Below are positions 26,982 through 36,129 of a DNA stretch of 64,000 bases, piece by piece (positions within the stretch are counted from its first letter, which is position 1; every line of letters starts with the position of its first letter). The notes beneath the pieces were generated by a model. The model ran no database searches. It was not told the origin of the DNA and saw only the letters and a list, made by a program, of their open reading frames with translations. This DNA comes from Coriobacteriaceae bacterium (GTDB lineage: Bacteria; Actinomycetota; Coriobacteriia; Coriobacteriales; Coriobacteriaceae), in contig SUUG01000011.1 of the NCBI GenBank assembly GCA_015062655.1, forward strand, positions 1 through 64,000, given 5' to 3'. The translations under genes and the position numbers were made by a program.

Positions 26982-27031
26982 GGCGAACGGCGGCCCTCAT
27001 CGACGAAAACGGCCCCGTGCGCGAATGAACT

Positions 27032-27072
27032 GCCTCCCATTTCTTGGACACAGGAAATGGGGGGCTTCTTTT
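27032..27072 (+). terminator. Terminator of the HD-domain gene
   Basis: Stem with arms GCCTCCCATTTC and GAAATGGGGGGC (one bulge) and the tail TTCTTTT on the plus strand. Confidence 0.8.
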
Positions 27073-27158
27073 ATGTCAGGTGATTTGCGTTCCAGGCACG
27101 ACGCACGGATGACCCCGCGCGAAGGCGCCGGCTCTCCCACCCGCGCTGCGTCGCGAAC

Positions 27159-27926
27159 CTACACCAATCCGAGGTGGCGGCAGGCGTTCCAGATGCCGTC
27201 ATCGTCAACGGAGGTGGTCACGTGATCGGCCTCCGCCTTGACGGAATCCCAGGCGTTGCCCATCGCGACCGCGCAGCCGACCGCGCGAAACATCGGCAGG
27301 TCGTTCTCGCCGTCGCCGAAGGCCACGGCCTCCTCGGGCGTCACGCCGAGCCGGTCGAGCACGGCGGCCACGCCCACGCCCTTCCCGCCGGACGCCGGCA
27401 CCACATCGCAAAAGAGCTCCGTCCAGCGCGTGATCGACACATGCCGCGTGGCCGCATGGACCTGCTCCTCCTCATCGCTCGAGATGAACGGGCACAGCTG
27501 GTACACCGGCTCCTCAAGCGCCCGGTCCAGGCTGTCGACCTCGAAGGTGAGCCCCACCTCGCGCTCATTCGCGAGCACCCGCTCGCCGCGGGCGTTCACG
27601 AAGGCCCGGTCGCGCTGCAAGACCACCAGATCGTAGGCGCCCCCGCGAGCCTGCTCCACAATCGCGCGCACGTCGCTCTCATCGATGGGGCTGTCGCGGA
27701 AGACGCCCTGGTCGTCGAAGCAGTACTGCCCGTTCATCGTGATGTAGGCATCGAAGCCGGTGCGTGTCTCGGGCAGCATCTCAAACGTGTTCCGACCCGT
27801 CGAGATCACCGTCGCGATACCGGCGGCGCGCAGGGCCGCGAGGGCGCGCTTCGTGCTCTCGGGGATCGTGTGCGTCTTGAAACTCGTGAGCGTGCCGTCA
27901 ATGTCGAAGAACGCGGCCTTGATCAT
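27159..27926 (-). CDS. Cof-type HAD-IIB sugar-phosphate phosphatase
   Basis: 255-residue haloacid-dehalogenase phosphatase. Motif I is FFDIDGTLTSF, motif II is TVISTGRN, and motifs III/IV are GGKGVGVAAVL and AVAFGDGENDLPMF. The C2B cap lies between II and III. Such enzymes dephosphorylate sugar phosphates or pyridoxal phosphate with low specificity. It converges on the HD gene. Confidence 0.9.
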   Translation of the reverse strand: MIKAAFFDIDGTLTSFKTHTIPESTKRALAALRAAGIATVISTGRNTFEMLPETRTGFDAYITMNGQYCFDDQGVFRDSPIDESDVRAIVEQARGGAYDLVVLQRDRAFVNARGERVLANEREVGLTFEVDSLDRALEEPVYQLCPFISSDEEEQVHAATRHVSITRWTELFCDVVPASGGKGVGVAAVLDRLGVTPEEAVAFGDGENDLPMFRAVGCAVAMGNAWDSVKAEADHVTTSVDDDGIWNACRHLGLV

Positions 27927-28069
27927 CTGGGAGACCCCTTCCGTAACCGGACGGGCTCATCCCGACCGCGCGAGCATTCTAACAAGAGGCGCCGCCGCAC
28001 GCCTCCGGCCGCGCGCATATTGCGCTCATCGGACCCGACCACCGAAGCGGGCCCAGCGCGCCGTGCGTC

Positions 28070-28933
28070 TCAGATGCGGCGGAAGAACGCGAGCGCGATC
28101 GCGCCGGGGCCGACATGCGTGCCGATCGTCGCACCGACGGCGCTCACCGGAAGCTCGTCGCGGCTGACGAATCCCTCCCAGAGCGCACGCGAGTCATCGA
28201 TGTACTTCTGCAGCATGCGGTCATCGAGGCCTGTGTAGCCCAGGCGGATCGGCATGCTGAAGTCGACGCCGCCCGCGCGCTCGATCTCGCGGGTGAGGAG
28301 GTTGCGGCCGTTTTTCGAGCCGCGCGCCTTCCCGCGCAGGGCCACCTCGCCGTCGTCCACGCCGATCACCGGCTTGATAAAGAGCAGCTGCCCGATCGCG
28401 GCGGCCGCAGCCGGGATGCGCCCGCCCCGGCGCAGGTACTCGAGGGTGTCGAGCAAGCCGATCACGCAGACCCGGTCGCGGGCACCCTCGAGGGCCGCGG
28501 CGATCTCAGAGCCGCCGCGCCCCTCATCGACCATGAGCAAGGCGAGGTCGACCAAGACGCGCTCCCCCACCGTCGCCGACAGGGAGTCGACCACGAAGAC
28601 GCCCGCGTCCTCGCCTCCGGCCTCCAGGGCGGCGACCCGCGCGCTCTCGTTCGTTCCCGAGAGCTTGGAGGAGAGCGTGACGATCACGATCTCGCGCGCG
28701 CCGGCCGCGCGGGCGCCCTCGATGGCCTCCGTGTAGCTGTAGGGGTTCACCTGACCCGTCGTGGGCAGATGGTCCTCCTCGATCAGCAGCTCGTAGAACC
28801 GCTCGGTCGTGAGGTCCACGCCGTCGCGGTACACGGCGTCGCCGAACGCGATGCTGAGCGGCAGCACGGTGAGTCGCGGGTCCCCTTCCAAGGAGATGTC
28901 GCTTGCCGAGTCGGTGATGATATGGACAGCCAT
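28070..28933 (-). CDS. DegV family fatty-acid-binding protein
   Basis: 287 residues. Diagnostic motifs are IITDSASDIS at the N-terminus, PTTGQVNPYSY, VTLSSKLSGTNESA and DTLEYLRRGGRI. DegV (FakB-like) proteins bind one acyl chain and present it to a fatty-acid kinase; no fakA is seen in this window. Preceded by GGGAGGGGA and an A/T-rich divergent promoter region. Confidence 0.93.
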   Translation of the reverse strand: MAVHIITDSASDISLEGDPRLTVLPLSIAFGDAVYRDGVDLTTERFYELLIEEDHLPTTGQVNPYSYTEAIEGARAAGAREIVIVTLSSKLSGTNESARVAALEAGGEDAGVFVVDSLSATVGERVLVDLALLMVDEGRGGSEIAAALEGARDRVCVIGLLDTLEYLRRGGRIPAAAAAIGQLLFIKPVIGVDDGEVALRGKARGSKNGRNLLTREIERAGGVDFSMPIRLGYTGLDDRMLQKYIDDSRALWEGFVSRDELPVSAVGATIGTHVGPGAIALAFFRRI

Positions 28934-28959
28934 GGGTCCCCTCCCTGCTCACTTGCAAT

Positions 28960-29028
28960 AGATGACATAGTAATAGTTATTGACATATATCATTACATCA
29001 TCATAGATTACTACTGTTAACTATATCA
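28960..29028. promoter_or_regulatory. A/T-rich divergent promoter island
   Basis: About 70 bp with very low GC between degV-like (-) and flippase (+) genes. On the plus strand TTGACA (28980-28985) is followed 17 bp later by ATAGAT. The minus strand offers TTAACA with TGTAAT at 17 bp. A/T composition makes chance hits likely, so the exact elements are tentative. Confidence 0.5.
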
Positions 29029-29114
29029 GCGCGGGTGAGCGATAGGCAGGGAGGGCACCCATCGAGACCGTGTGCCGTTCCCGCACCGGCCGGCGGCAGC
29101 AGCAGCGCCATCGC

Positions 29115-29120
29115 TATAAT
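29115..29120 (+). promoter_or_regulatory. -10 box of the flippase gene
   Basis: Perfect TATAAT, placing a start site about 30 nt upstream of the TTG start codon. No good -35 is visible at 17 bp. Confidence 0.45.
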
Positions 29121-29155
29121 GATGCGAAACCCTCGAAGCATGAAGGTGGTCGCCT

Positions 29156-30604
29156 TTGAATCCCACCCCTATCGATAGGATCCGCGCCCTGCGCGACGCC
29201 CGTGCGCAGGCGCGCGCCCGTGCCGCGGGCACAGGGCGGCGCTGGCGCCGCGCGGGCTCCCCCTCGGCCCTCTCGCGCCTCGTCAACGCCTGGTGGACCC
29301 GCCTGCTCCAGTCCGTGTACCACGGCTCGCTCTCGGCGCAGGAGGCCGAGTACACCGAGCATGAGACGCGCCGCGACTACCTGTGGAACACCGCCGGGAC
29401 CGCCGTCTGGGGGTTCAGCTTCCCGCTGCTGACCATCGTCGCCACCCAGCTCGTGGGCGTCGAGCAGGCCGGCATGTTCTCCATGGCCTTCGTCACGGGC
29501 ACCCTGCTCATGATCGCGGCGGGCTACGGCGTGCGCACCTATCAGGTCTCCGACCTCGACGAGCGCGCCTCCTTCGCCTCCTACCAGGTCAACCGCCTCG
29601 TCACGGGCGTGGCGGCCCTCCTGATCGGCATCCTCTACTGCGCCTGGCGCGGGTACGACGCCGCCATGTGGGCCATCTGCATCGGCGTCTACGCCTACAA
29701 GGTCGTCGACGGCGCGGCCGACGTCTTCGAGGGACGCCTGCAGCAGGCCGACAAGCTCTACCTCGCCGGCGTGAGCCAGACCATCCGCTCGGCGGCCGTC
29801 GTGGCGGCCTTCTCAGTTTTGCTCTTCATAACCAGGAGCCTGCCTGTGGCCTCGATCGGGATGGCCGTCGTCGCCGTCGCCTCGCTCGTGGTGATCACGC
29901 TGCCGCTCGCCCACTTCGAGACCGAGCGCTCCCGCGCGGCGAGCCTCGCGGAGGTGACGGGGCTCCTGCGCCAGTGCGCCCCGCTCGCCGCGGCGCTGCT
30001 GCTCTTCAACCTCATCGAATCGATGCCGAAGTTCGTGATGGAGGGCGCGCTGGCCTACGACAACCAGCTCTACTTCAACGCGCTCTACTTCCCCGCCCAA
30101 GGGATCCTCCTCGCGGGCGGCTTCATCTACAAGCCGCAGCTCCTGCGCTTGGCGAGCATCTGGGGCAACCCGCGCCGGCGCCGTCGCTTCGACCTGATCG
30201 TCGTCGCCATGCTCGGCGTGATCGTGCTTTTCACCGGCGCGGTGGCCCTCATGATGGCGAGCGTCGGCATCCCGGCGATGAGCTTCATGTACGGCCTCGA
30301 TTTCGAGCGGTACCGAGGCCTCGCCCTGCTGATGGTCGCCGCCGGCGGCATCACGGCGGCGATCGACTTCCTCTACGCGATCGTCACGGTGCTGCGGCGG
30401 GCCGGCGACGTGATGAAGCTCTACCTCGTCGCGTTCGCGGCGTCCATCGCCGCGCCGCTTGCGCTCGTGAACCTCATGGGGCTTACCGGCGCGGTGGTCA
30501 GCTACCTGGCGACGATGGCGCTGCTGCTCGTCTTGCTGCTCATCGAGTACGTGCGGATCCGGCAGGCGATCACCCGCGAGCGGAACCCCTTCGGCCCGCG
30601 CTGA
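29156..30604 (+). CDS. Polysaccharide biosynthesis flippase (MATE/MVF-type)
   Basis: 482-residue integral membrane protein with about 12 predicted helices, preceded by a basic cytosolic N-terminus of about 60 residues. YLWNTAGTAVWGFSFPLLTIV is the typical first helix of oligosaccharide flippases, and KVVDGAADVFEGRLQQADKLYLAG matches their first cytoplasmic loop. The TTG start follows AAGGTGG. It probably flips lipid-linked oligosaccharide, but it lies 21 kb from the glycosyltransferase operon, so partners are unknown. Confidence 0.85.
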   Translation: MNPTPIDRIRALRDARAQARARAAGTGRRWRRAGSPSALSRLVNAWWTRLLQSVYHGSLSAQEAEYTEHETRRDYLWNTAGTAVWGFSFPLLTIVATQLVGVEQAGMFSMAFVTGTLLMIAAGYGVRTYQVSDLDERASFASYQVNRLVTGVAALLIGILYCAWRGYDAAMWAICIGVYAYKVVDGAADVFEGRLQQADKLYLAGVSQTIRSAAVVAAFSVLLFITRSLPVASIGMAVVAVASLVVITLPLAHFETERSRAASLAEVTGLLRQCAPLAAALLLFNLIESMPKFVMEGALAYDNQLYFNALYFPAQGILLAGGFIYKPQLLRLASIWGNPRRRRRFDLIVVAMLGVIVLFTGAVALMMASVGIPAMSFMYGLDFERYRGLALLMVAAGGITAAIDFLYAIVTVLRRAGDVMKLYLVAFAASIAAPLALVNLMGLTGAVVSYLATMALLLVLLLIEYVRIRQAITRERNPFGPR

Positions 30605-30733
30605 GGGCGGCCGGGGCCGACGGGGCGGCGGGGCCGGCGCAAGCATGGACCGGAGTCCCGAAGAGCGCGGCGGGGCCGCACGAGCCTCAATCGAAGCAGC
30701 TGGGAACACCGCGGGTCCAAGGCGGCGGGCGCC

Positions 30734-31609
30734 CTACTCGCCCTCGGCGACGGGCGCGTACCAGACCCGGTGGTCCTCGAGCCGCATGACGGCGACCTGC
30801 CCGTGGGGAGAGCCCCCGGCGGCGGAGGCGTCGATGTCGATGCGGTCGGCCACACCGCCTGTGTCCTGGCAGGCGCCGACCTCCACCACGCGGGCCCGGC
30901 CCGACCGGTCGAGCACGGGGCCGCCCATCAGCTGCGCGAAGCCGCCGAGCACCGCGCTCGGCGTGTGGCCCGCCACCACGACCGGCCCGCGGCCGCGCGC
31001 GTCAACGAGGCCGGTCGGCGCACCCCAGAAGCGCTCGCGGATCCACAGCAGGTCCTCGGTGGCCTGCGCCTCCATCATCGGCCGCAGGCGCTCCACGCCC
31101 AAGCGCGCCGCAGCGCCAGGCGCCTCGAGCGCCATGCCAGATCCTGCGAGGTGCGCGCGGGCGGCAGCCGCGTCGATGCCCGCATGGGCGAGCAGGTAGA
31201 CGCGGCGGTCCCCCGCCTTGGCGCGGGAGGCGTAGAACTCGTCTACCACCGAGACGATGTCGAACAAGGGCAGGTTGGACGCCCAGTCCACAAGCTCGGC
31301 CGCCTGCTCGCGGGGTAGGCGATCGAGCTGCGCCAGCGTTGCCCAGCCCCCGTTGATGTCCCAGTTCCCCTGCACGGAGGCATCGCCGGTGAGAAGCGCG
31401 CCGAGCATCATGTGCTCGTGGTTGCCCATGAGCACCCGAACGTTCGGGAGGCCGCGCACGAGGTTCACCACGCCCACCGGGTCGGGGCCGCGGTCGATCA
31501 TGTCCCCCATGACGACGACGGTGTCCGCCGACCCCGGACCCGCCGCCTCGAGTGCGGCGTCGAGGGCCCGCACGTGCCCGTGGGCATCGGACGTGACGTA
31601 GGTTGCCAT
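30734..31609 (-). CDS. Calcineurin-like metallophosphatase (PPP/ApaH-like)
   Basis: 291 residues. The metal-binding signature of the superfamily is intact: SDAHGHVRAL, VVMGDMIDRGPDPV and LMGNHEHMMLG, then HAGIDA and VAGHTPS. The arrangement matches serine/threonine protein phosphatases and diadenosine tetraphosphatases. The ATG at 31609 follows AGGGAGG. Substrate unknown. Confidence 0.9.
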   Translation of the reverse strand: MATYVTSDAHGHVRALDAALEAAGPGSADTVVVMGDMIDRGPDPVGVVNLVRGLPNVRVLMGNHEHMMLGALLTGDASVQGNWDINGGWATLAQLDRLPREQAAELVDWASNLPLFDIVSVVDEFYASRAKAGDRRVYLLAHAGIDAAAARAHLAGSGMALEAPGAAARLGVERLRPMMEAQATEDLLWIRERFWGAPTGLVDARGRGPVVVAGHTPSAVLGGFAQLMGGPVLDRSGRARVVEVGACQDTGGVADRIDIDASAAGGSPHGQVAVMRLEDHRVWYAPVAEGE

Positions 31610-31784
31610 GGCACCTCCCTGTGAAACCGCTCGGATGCAAACCTTCAAGTTCAACTTTCAGTTGAGAGTTTACCCCTTCGCCCCCGCGCGTGCCGAACAG
31701 AGCGCATCGGGCACATCACGCACACGGGCTGCCGTCGCGGGGGCGTACAATAGGGCCGGACATGCCACCGTCAGAAAGGCCACC

Positions 31785-32588
31785 ATGCACAAGGAACTCG
31801 CCCTCATCGGCTGCGGCGCCATGGGCACGGCCATCGTGTCGGGTATCCTCGGCGCGGGTCTGCTCCCGCCCGAGGCCGTCACCGTCTCGACCCACTCCCC
31901 CGTCTCGGCCGCGCGCCTCGCCGACGAGCTCGGCTGCCCCGCGACGGCCGACAACACCGAGGCGGCCCGCGGGGCGAAGATCGTCTTCCTCGCCGTGAAG
32001 CCGCCGCTCATCCCCGAGGTCGCCGCAGAGATCGCGCCCGTCCTCGCACCGGACGCGGTGGTCGTCTCCGTGGCCGCCGGCGTCACGCTCGAGCGCCTGG
32101 AGGAGCTCCTCGGCTCCGAGTGCAAGATCGCCCGCGTGATGCCGAACCTGCCGGCGATGGTGGGGGCCGGCATGAGCGCCCTGTCGCCCAACCGGCAGAT
32201 GGACACCGAGGAGGTCGACCGGGTCAAGCGCCTTCTCGAGGGCTTCGGCAAGGCCGAGGTCGTTCCCGAGGGCCAGATGGACGCCGTCGTGGCCGTCTCG
32301 GGATCCGGCCCCGCCTACGTCTGCCTGTTCATCGAAGCCCTCGCCGACGCCGGTGTCGCCGAGGGGATGCCGCGCGGCTCGGCCTACACCTTCGCCGAGC
32401 AGACCGTCCTCGGCACGGCCGCCTACCTGATGGAGACCGGCGTCCATCCCGCCGTGCTCAAGGACCGCGTCTGCTCGCCGTCAGGCACCACGATCGCCGC
32501 CGTCGCCGCCCTTGAGGAGCGGGGCCTGCGCTCGGCCGTGATCGAGGCCGCGCGCGCCTGCGCCCGCAGGAACCGCGAGCTCGGCTGA
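31785..32588 (+). CDS. proC: Pyrroline-5-carboxylate reductase
   Basis: Last step of proline synthesis. The NAD(P) motif IGCGAMGTAIVSG, VFLAVKPPLI, RVMPNLPAMVGAGM and the C-terminal VSGSGPAYVCLFIEAL and CSPSGTTIAAV are all present. 267 residues from the ATG at 31785; the track's N-terminal extension is not conserved. Divergent from the metallophosphatase. Confidence 0.96.
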   Translation: MHKELALIGCGAMGTAIVSGILGAGLLPPEAVTVSTHSPVSAARLADELGCPATADNTEAARGAKIVFLAVKPPLIPEVAAEIAPVLAPDAVVVSVAAGVTLERLEELLGSECKIARVMPNLPAMVGAGMSALSPNRQMDTEEVDRVKRLLEGFGKAEVVPEGQMDAVVAVSGSGPAYVCLFIEALADAGVAEGMPRGSAYTFAEQTVLGTAAYLMETGVHPAVLKDRVCSPSGTTIAAVAALEERGLRSAVIEAARACARRNRELG

Positions 32589-32709
32589 GGGCGGCCTGCG
32601 CCCGCGGGCCGGGCGCGCCCGGGCACGGATTGCGCTCGGCTCCCGTCGCGCCGCACTCCACGCCCCGCACCGCGCAGCGCCGTCCGCCCCACACCGCCCC
32701 GCCATGAGA

Positions 32710-32745
32710 ACGGGCCGCCGCATCCCACACGATGCGGCGGCCCGT
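32710..32745. terminator. Bidirectional terminator between proC and serA
   Basis: Perfect 14-bp stem ACGGGCCGCCGCAT/ATGCGGCGGCCCGT between convergent genes. T-content after the stem is modest on both strands. Confidence 0.7.
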
Positions 32746-32772
32746 CGTCGTTCAACCGAGATGGACGGCGGC

Positions 32773-33936
32773 CTACTTGATCACCCGCACGCGGTAGATC
32801 GCCGGGATCTGCTTCAGGGCCTCGATCGTCGAATCGTCGAGGTGCTCGTCGGTGTCGAACATCGTGTAGGCGTTCTCCCCCGCGCTCTCGTTCATCATGC
32901 GCTGGACGTTCGCGTTGTCCTTGGCGAGGATGGCCGTGATCTGGCCGATCATGTTCGGGACGTTCGCGTGCAGGCAGGCGATGCGGCTCGCCGCGCGGGC
33001 CTTGCCCATCGAGCAGGCCGGGTAGTTCACCGAGTGCGCGATATTGCCGTTCTCAAGGTAGTCCTTGAGCTCGGAGATCGCCATGTCGGCGCAGTTCGCC
33101 TCGGCTTCGGCCGTGCCCGCGCCCGAGTGCGTCGTGATGAAGGTGCGGGGCATCTTGACCGTGGCGGGCGTGGCGAAGTCGCAGGCGAACCAGGACAGCG
33201 CGCCGGATTCGAGCGCGGCGGCGACGGCCTCCTCGTCGATGATCGTCTCGCGCGCGAAGTTGATGAGGACGGCCTCAGGCGCGAGGAGGGCGAGCTGCTC
33301 GGTCGAGATCATACGGCGCGTGTCGGCTTTCGAGGGCACGTGCAGTGTGAGGTAGTCGCAGTCGCGGCAGAGGTCCTCGAGGGTGCCCACGCGCTGGACC
33401 TGCTGCGAGAGGGCCCAGGCGTGCTCGATCGAGATGAACGGGTCGTAGCCGTACACGTCCATCCCCAGATCGACGAGGGCGTTCGCCACCTTGGACCCCA
33501 CGTTGCCGAGGCCCACCACGCCCACGCGCTTGCCGCGGAGCTCGCGGCCGACGAAGGCCTTCTTCGCCTTCTCGGCGGCCGTCAAGATGTCAGGATCGGA
33601 CTCGTTCGCGCGGACCCACTCCATCGACTGCACCACGCCGCGGCTCGAAAGGATCATCATCGCGATGACGAGCTCCTTCACCGCGTTCGAGTTCGCGCCC
33701 GGCGAGTTGAAGACCACGACGCCGCGGCGGGCGTACTCCTCGACGGGGATGTTGTTCACGCCGGCGCCGCAGCGCGCGATGGCGCGGATTGACTCGGGCA
33801 GCTCATAGCCATGCAGGTCCGTCGAGCGCATGAGGATGGCGTCGGCCTCCTCGGCGCGGTCCACGAAATCGTAGCCCTCACCGAACTCGACCTCGCCGTC
33901 CTTGGTGATGTCGTCGATCGTCTTGATATAGCGCAT
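32773..33936 (-). CDS. serA: D-3-phosphoglycerate dehydrogenase
   Basis: First committed step of serine synthesis. The NAD-binding motif VGVVGLGNVGSKVA, ARCGAGVNNIPVEEYARRGV, LINFARETIIDE (catalytic Arg/Glu region) and TTHSGAGTAEAEANCADM are present. In the last segment the usual catalytic H of HxGAxT is at THSGAGT. The C-terminus carries an ACT-like regulatory domain (HANVPNMIGQITAILAKDNANV), so serine feedback is plausible. 387 residues; lies 127 nt downstream of serC. Confidence 0.95.
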   Translation of the reverse strand: MRYIKTIDDITKDGEVEFGEGYDFVDRAEEADAILMRSTDLHGYELPESIRAIARCGAGVNNIPVEEYARRGVVVFNSPGANSNAVKELVIAMMILSSRGVVQSMEWVRANESDPDILTAAEKAKKAFVGRELRGKRVGVVGLGNVGSKVANALVDLGMDVYGYDPFISIEHAWALSQQVQRVGTLEDLCRDCDYLTLHVPSKADTRRMISTEQLALLAPEAVLINFARETIIDEEAVAAALESGALSWFACDFATPATVKMPRTFITTHSGAGTAEAEANCADMAISELKDYLENGNIAHSVNYPACSMGKARAASRIACLHANVPNMIGQITAILAKDNANVQRMMNESAGENAYTMFDTDEHLDDSTIEALKQIPAIYRVRVIK

Positions 33937-34063
33937 GGGTGGTCCTTTCTTCTTGCGCGGGCGCGCCATGGGGGCGTCCGCGCAAGCGCAGGCGGCCGCG
34001 GGCCGAGGCCTGGCCCCAGGGCCGCGAAGGGGTTGAGACGTGCGGGGGCCCGCCCGAGGCGGG

Positions 34064-35173
34064 CTAGAGAGATCGCCCGGTGTGCGCGGCCTCGAAGGAT
34101 GCGAGATAGCTCACGAGCGCGTCGACGCTCTCGCGCTCCACGGCGTTGTAGAGGCTCGCGCGCATGCCGCCCACGAGCCGATGGCCCTTGATGCCGGTGA
34201 TGCCGTGCTCGGCGGCACCGGCGATGAGGGCGGCATCGAGCTCGGGGCTCGGCGTGCGGAAGGTGACGTTTGAGATCGAGCGACTCCCCCGCTCGGCGGT
34301 GCCGTGGAAGAGCTCCGAGGCATCGAGGAAGTCATAGAGGCGGTGCGCCTTCTCGCGGTTGCGCTCCTCCATGGCGGTGAGGCCGCCCGTGCGCTCGATC
34401 CACCGAAAGACCTTGCCGGTGAGGTAGATGCCGAAGGTGTTGGGCGTGTTGTACATCGAGCCGGCGTCGGCCTGGGTGCGGTAGCTGAGGTAGGAGGGGC
34501 AGACGTCCGCGCAGGCCGGGCCCTCGGCGATGAGGTCGTCGCGGACGATGACGACGGTCACGCCCGCGGGGCCGGCGTTCTTCTGCGCCCCGGCGTAGAT
34601 GAGGCCGTAGCGCTCGACCTCGAGCGGGAACGAGAGGAAGCAGCTGGAGACGTCGGCGACAAGCGGGGTGTCCCCCGTCTCGGGGAGCTCCCAGCAGGTG
34701 GTGCCGAAGATGGTGTTGTTCTGGCAGATGTGGATGTAGTCGAGGTCGCCCGCCGCAGCCGCGGCGCTGACCGGGGAGAGGTCGGGGATGCGGTCGAAGC
34801 CCGTGGGCGCGCTCGTGGCGAGGACCTCGGCCTCGCCGTATCGCTGCGCCTCCTGCCAGGCCTTCTTGGAGAAATTGCCCGAGACCACGTAGCCCGCTCG
34901 GCCGCGGCGCATGAGGTTCAAGGGCACGGCGGCGAACTGCAGGGTGGCCCCGCCCTGGAGGAACAGGATGCGGTAGGTGTCGGGGATGGAGAGGACGCGG
35001 CGAAGCGTCGCCTCGGCGTCGTCGATGATGGCCTGGTAGGCCCCGCTTCGATGGCTCATCTCGAGCACCGACATGCCCGAACCGGCGTAATCCAGGAACT
35101 CGGCCTGCACCTCGGTGAGGACCTCGAGGGGAAGCGCTGCCGGGCCGGCTGAGAAGTTATGAACGCGGGCCAT
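34064..35173 (-). CDS. serC: Phosphoserine aminotransferase
   Basis: PLP aminotransferase making phosphoserine. NFSAGPAALPLEVL, MSVLEMSHRSGAY, the PLP lysine in YAGAQKNAGPAGVTV, and HRLVGGMRASLYNAV are family signatures. The ATG at 35173 follows GGAGGAT; the 62-residue track extension is not conserved. 369 residues. Paired with serA downstream; no serB is seen here. Confidence 0.96.
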   Translation of the reverse strand: MARVHNFSAGPAALPLEVLTEVQAEFLDYAGSGMSVLEMSHRSGAYQAIIDDAEATLRRVLSIPDTYRILFLQGGATLQFAAVPLNLMRRGRAGYVVSGNFSKKAWQEAQRYGEAEVLATSAPTGFDRIPDLSPVSAAAAAGDLDYIHICQNNTIFGTTCWELPETGDTPLVADVSSCFLSFPLEVERYGLIYAGAQKNAGPAGVTVVIVRDDLIAEGPACADVCPSYLSYRTQADAGSMYNTPNTFGIYLTGKVFRWIERTGGLTAMEERNREKAHRLYDFLDASELFHGTAERGSRSISNVTFRTPSPELDAALIAGAAEHGITGIKGHRLVGGMRASLYNAVERESVDALVSYLASFEAAHTGRSL

Positions 35174-35383
35174 GCCATCCTCCGAACTGAACCTTTCAAT
35201 TGAACAGCTCAGAAGCCTAGCACCGTCGCGGGATGCTAGGCTAGGGCGCCGAGGTGGTTTCATCCGGTGGAAACGTGGGGTGTGATCCGAGGTTGGTGTC
35301 CGCAGCGGTGGCCCGCGTCGGCGCCTGCCGGAAGGTGCGGCGGGCGTCGCCCGCCGCACTGCGGCACCGCACCGCGGTGCTCC

Positions 35384-35597
35384 GCATCGGCTTCGGACGA
35401 AACGCGAGGACCATGCAGCAGTCTCGGGACATTCGTGTGGGGCGGCGCGTCGGCTTCAGGCCAAACGCGAAGGCCGCGCAGCCGTTTCGGGCGATCCGGG
35501 GCGGAGCTCCGCAGCAGCTTCAGGCGCTTCGCACGAGGCCCCGCATCGGTTTTGGGCGAATCGCAGGATGCAGCGTCGGCTTCAGGCGATTCGCGGC
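35384..35597 (+). repeat. Degenerate tandem repeat, seven copies of about 32 bp
   Basis: The core CTTCRGGCGAWTCGC recurs at 35391, 35421, 35454, 35484, 35518, 35550 and 35580. The spacing is 30-34 bp, usually with GCRTCGG or GCAGC just before. Examples are CTTCAGGCCAAACGCG and CTTCAGGCGATTCGCG. No gene, and repeat/spacer sizes are unlike CRISPR. It directly abuts a family IV palindrome. Confidence 0.78.
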
Positions 35598-35610
35598 AAA
35601 ACTGACGTCA

Positions 35611-35826
35611 CTTGTACCAGTTTGACGCGGACGCCGACAAACCTCACGCCACTTGTACCAGTTTTGAGCGCAGTCCCGAGTAGACGCCGAACAAGCAACT
35701 CTCTGAGCAGGGAAAACGCTGTGCCCGTAGTCCCGTCTACTCGGCGTATCCGTAAAAACTGGTACAAGTGGCGTGAGGTTTGCGGACGACCCCGGAAAAC
35801 TGGTACAAGTGACGCAAGGTTTGCAG
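35611..35826. repeat. Nested palindrome, family IV (CTGGTACAAG), copy 1
   Basis: Each arm carries two copies of CTTGTACCAG/CTGGTACAAG exactly 41 bp apart (35611, 35652; 35759, 35800). The inner arms (35638-35665 and 35755-35782) are perfect 28-bp complements. The centre has its own 11-bp stem CCGAGTAGACG/CGTCTACTCGG. No coding potential. The rest of 35174-36030 has no recognisable gene. Confidence 0.93.
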
Positions 35827-36030
35827 CTTATCCCGGGAAAGCGCAGCGGAACGGTCGCGGGCCGGCACCGCGGCCGAGAAACCGGCCACATCCAGGAGCA
35901 AAAAGGCCCGATAAGCCCCGCTACGGCCGCCCGCGCCCTGAACCCGAGCCTCATCGCTGGCAAAAGCTCAAGACCGGCACCCAAGAACCCGCGGCGAGCG
36001 CCGGGGCCGACGGTGCCCCGCAATGGGTAC

Positions 36031-36129
36031 TCACTGCGCGACCGCAAACGCCGTGGCGAGGTCGCCCTCGTTGGTCACGGAGACGAGGACCTCGCGCACG
36101 CCCGCGGCGGCGAGCACCTCGGCCAGGCG
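36031..36129 (-). pseudogene. AcpS (holo-ACP synthase) C-terminal remnant
   Basis: The frame ends LAEVLAAAGVREVLVSVTNE...ATAFAVAQ, resembling the C-terminus of holo-ACP synthases (VSxTHExDxAxAxVV), with N in place of the usual H. Nothing of the N-terminal catalytic part is present. It joins an MFS fragment upstream in a different frame. The assignment rests on about 30 residues. Confidence 0.45.

Noticed and set aside
27032-27072. Insertion-sequence end (TTGGACACA-like)
   Set aside because: The sequence is fully explained by a terminator hairpin and no transposase or inverted partner is present.
31651-31674. Shared CTTTCARTTGA motif upstream of the metallophosphatase and serC genes
   Set aside because: Two short matches in A/T-rich leaders; too weak to call a regulatory site without more instances.
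35384-35597. CRISPR array
   Set aside because: Period of about 32 bp leaves no room for spacers and copies are too degenerate.
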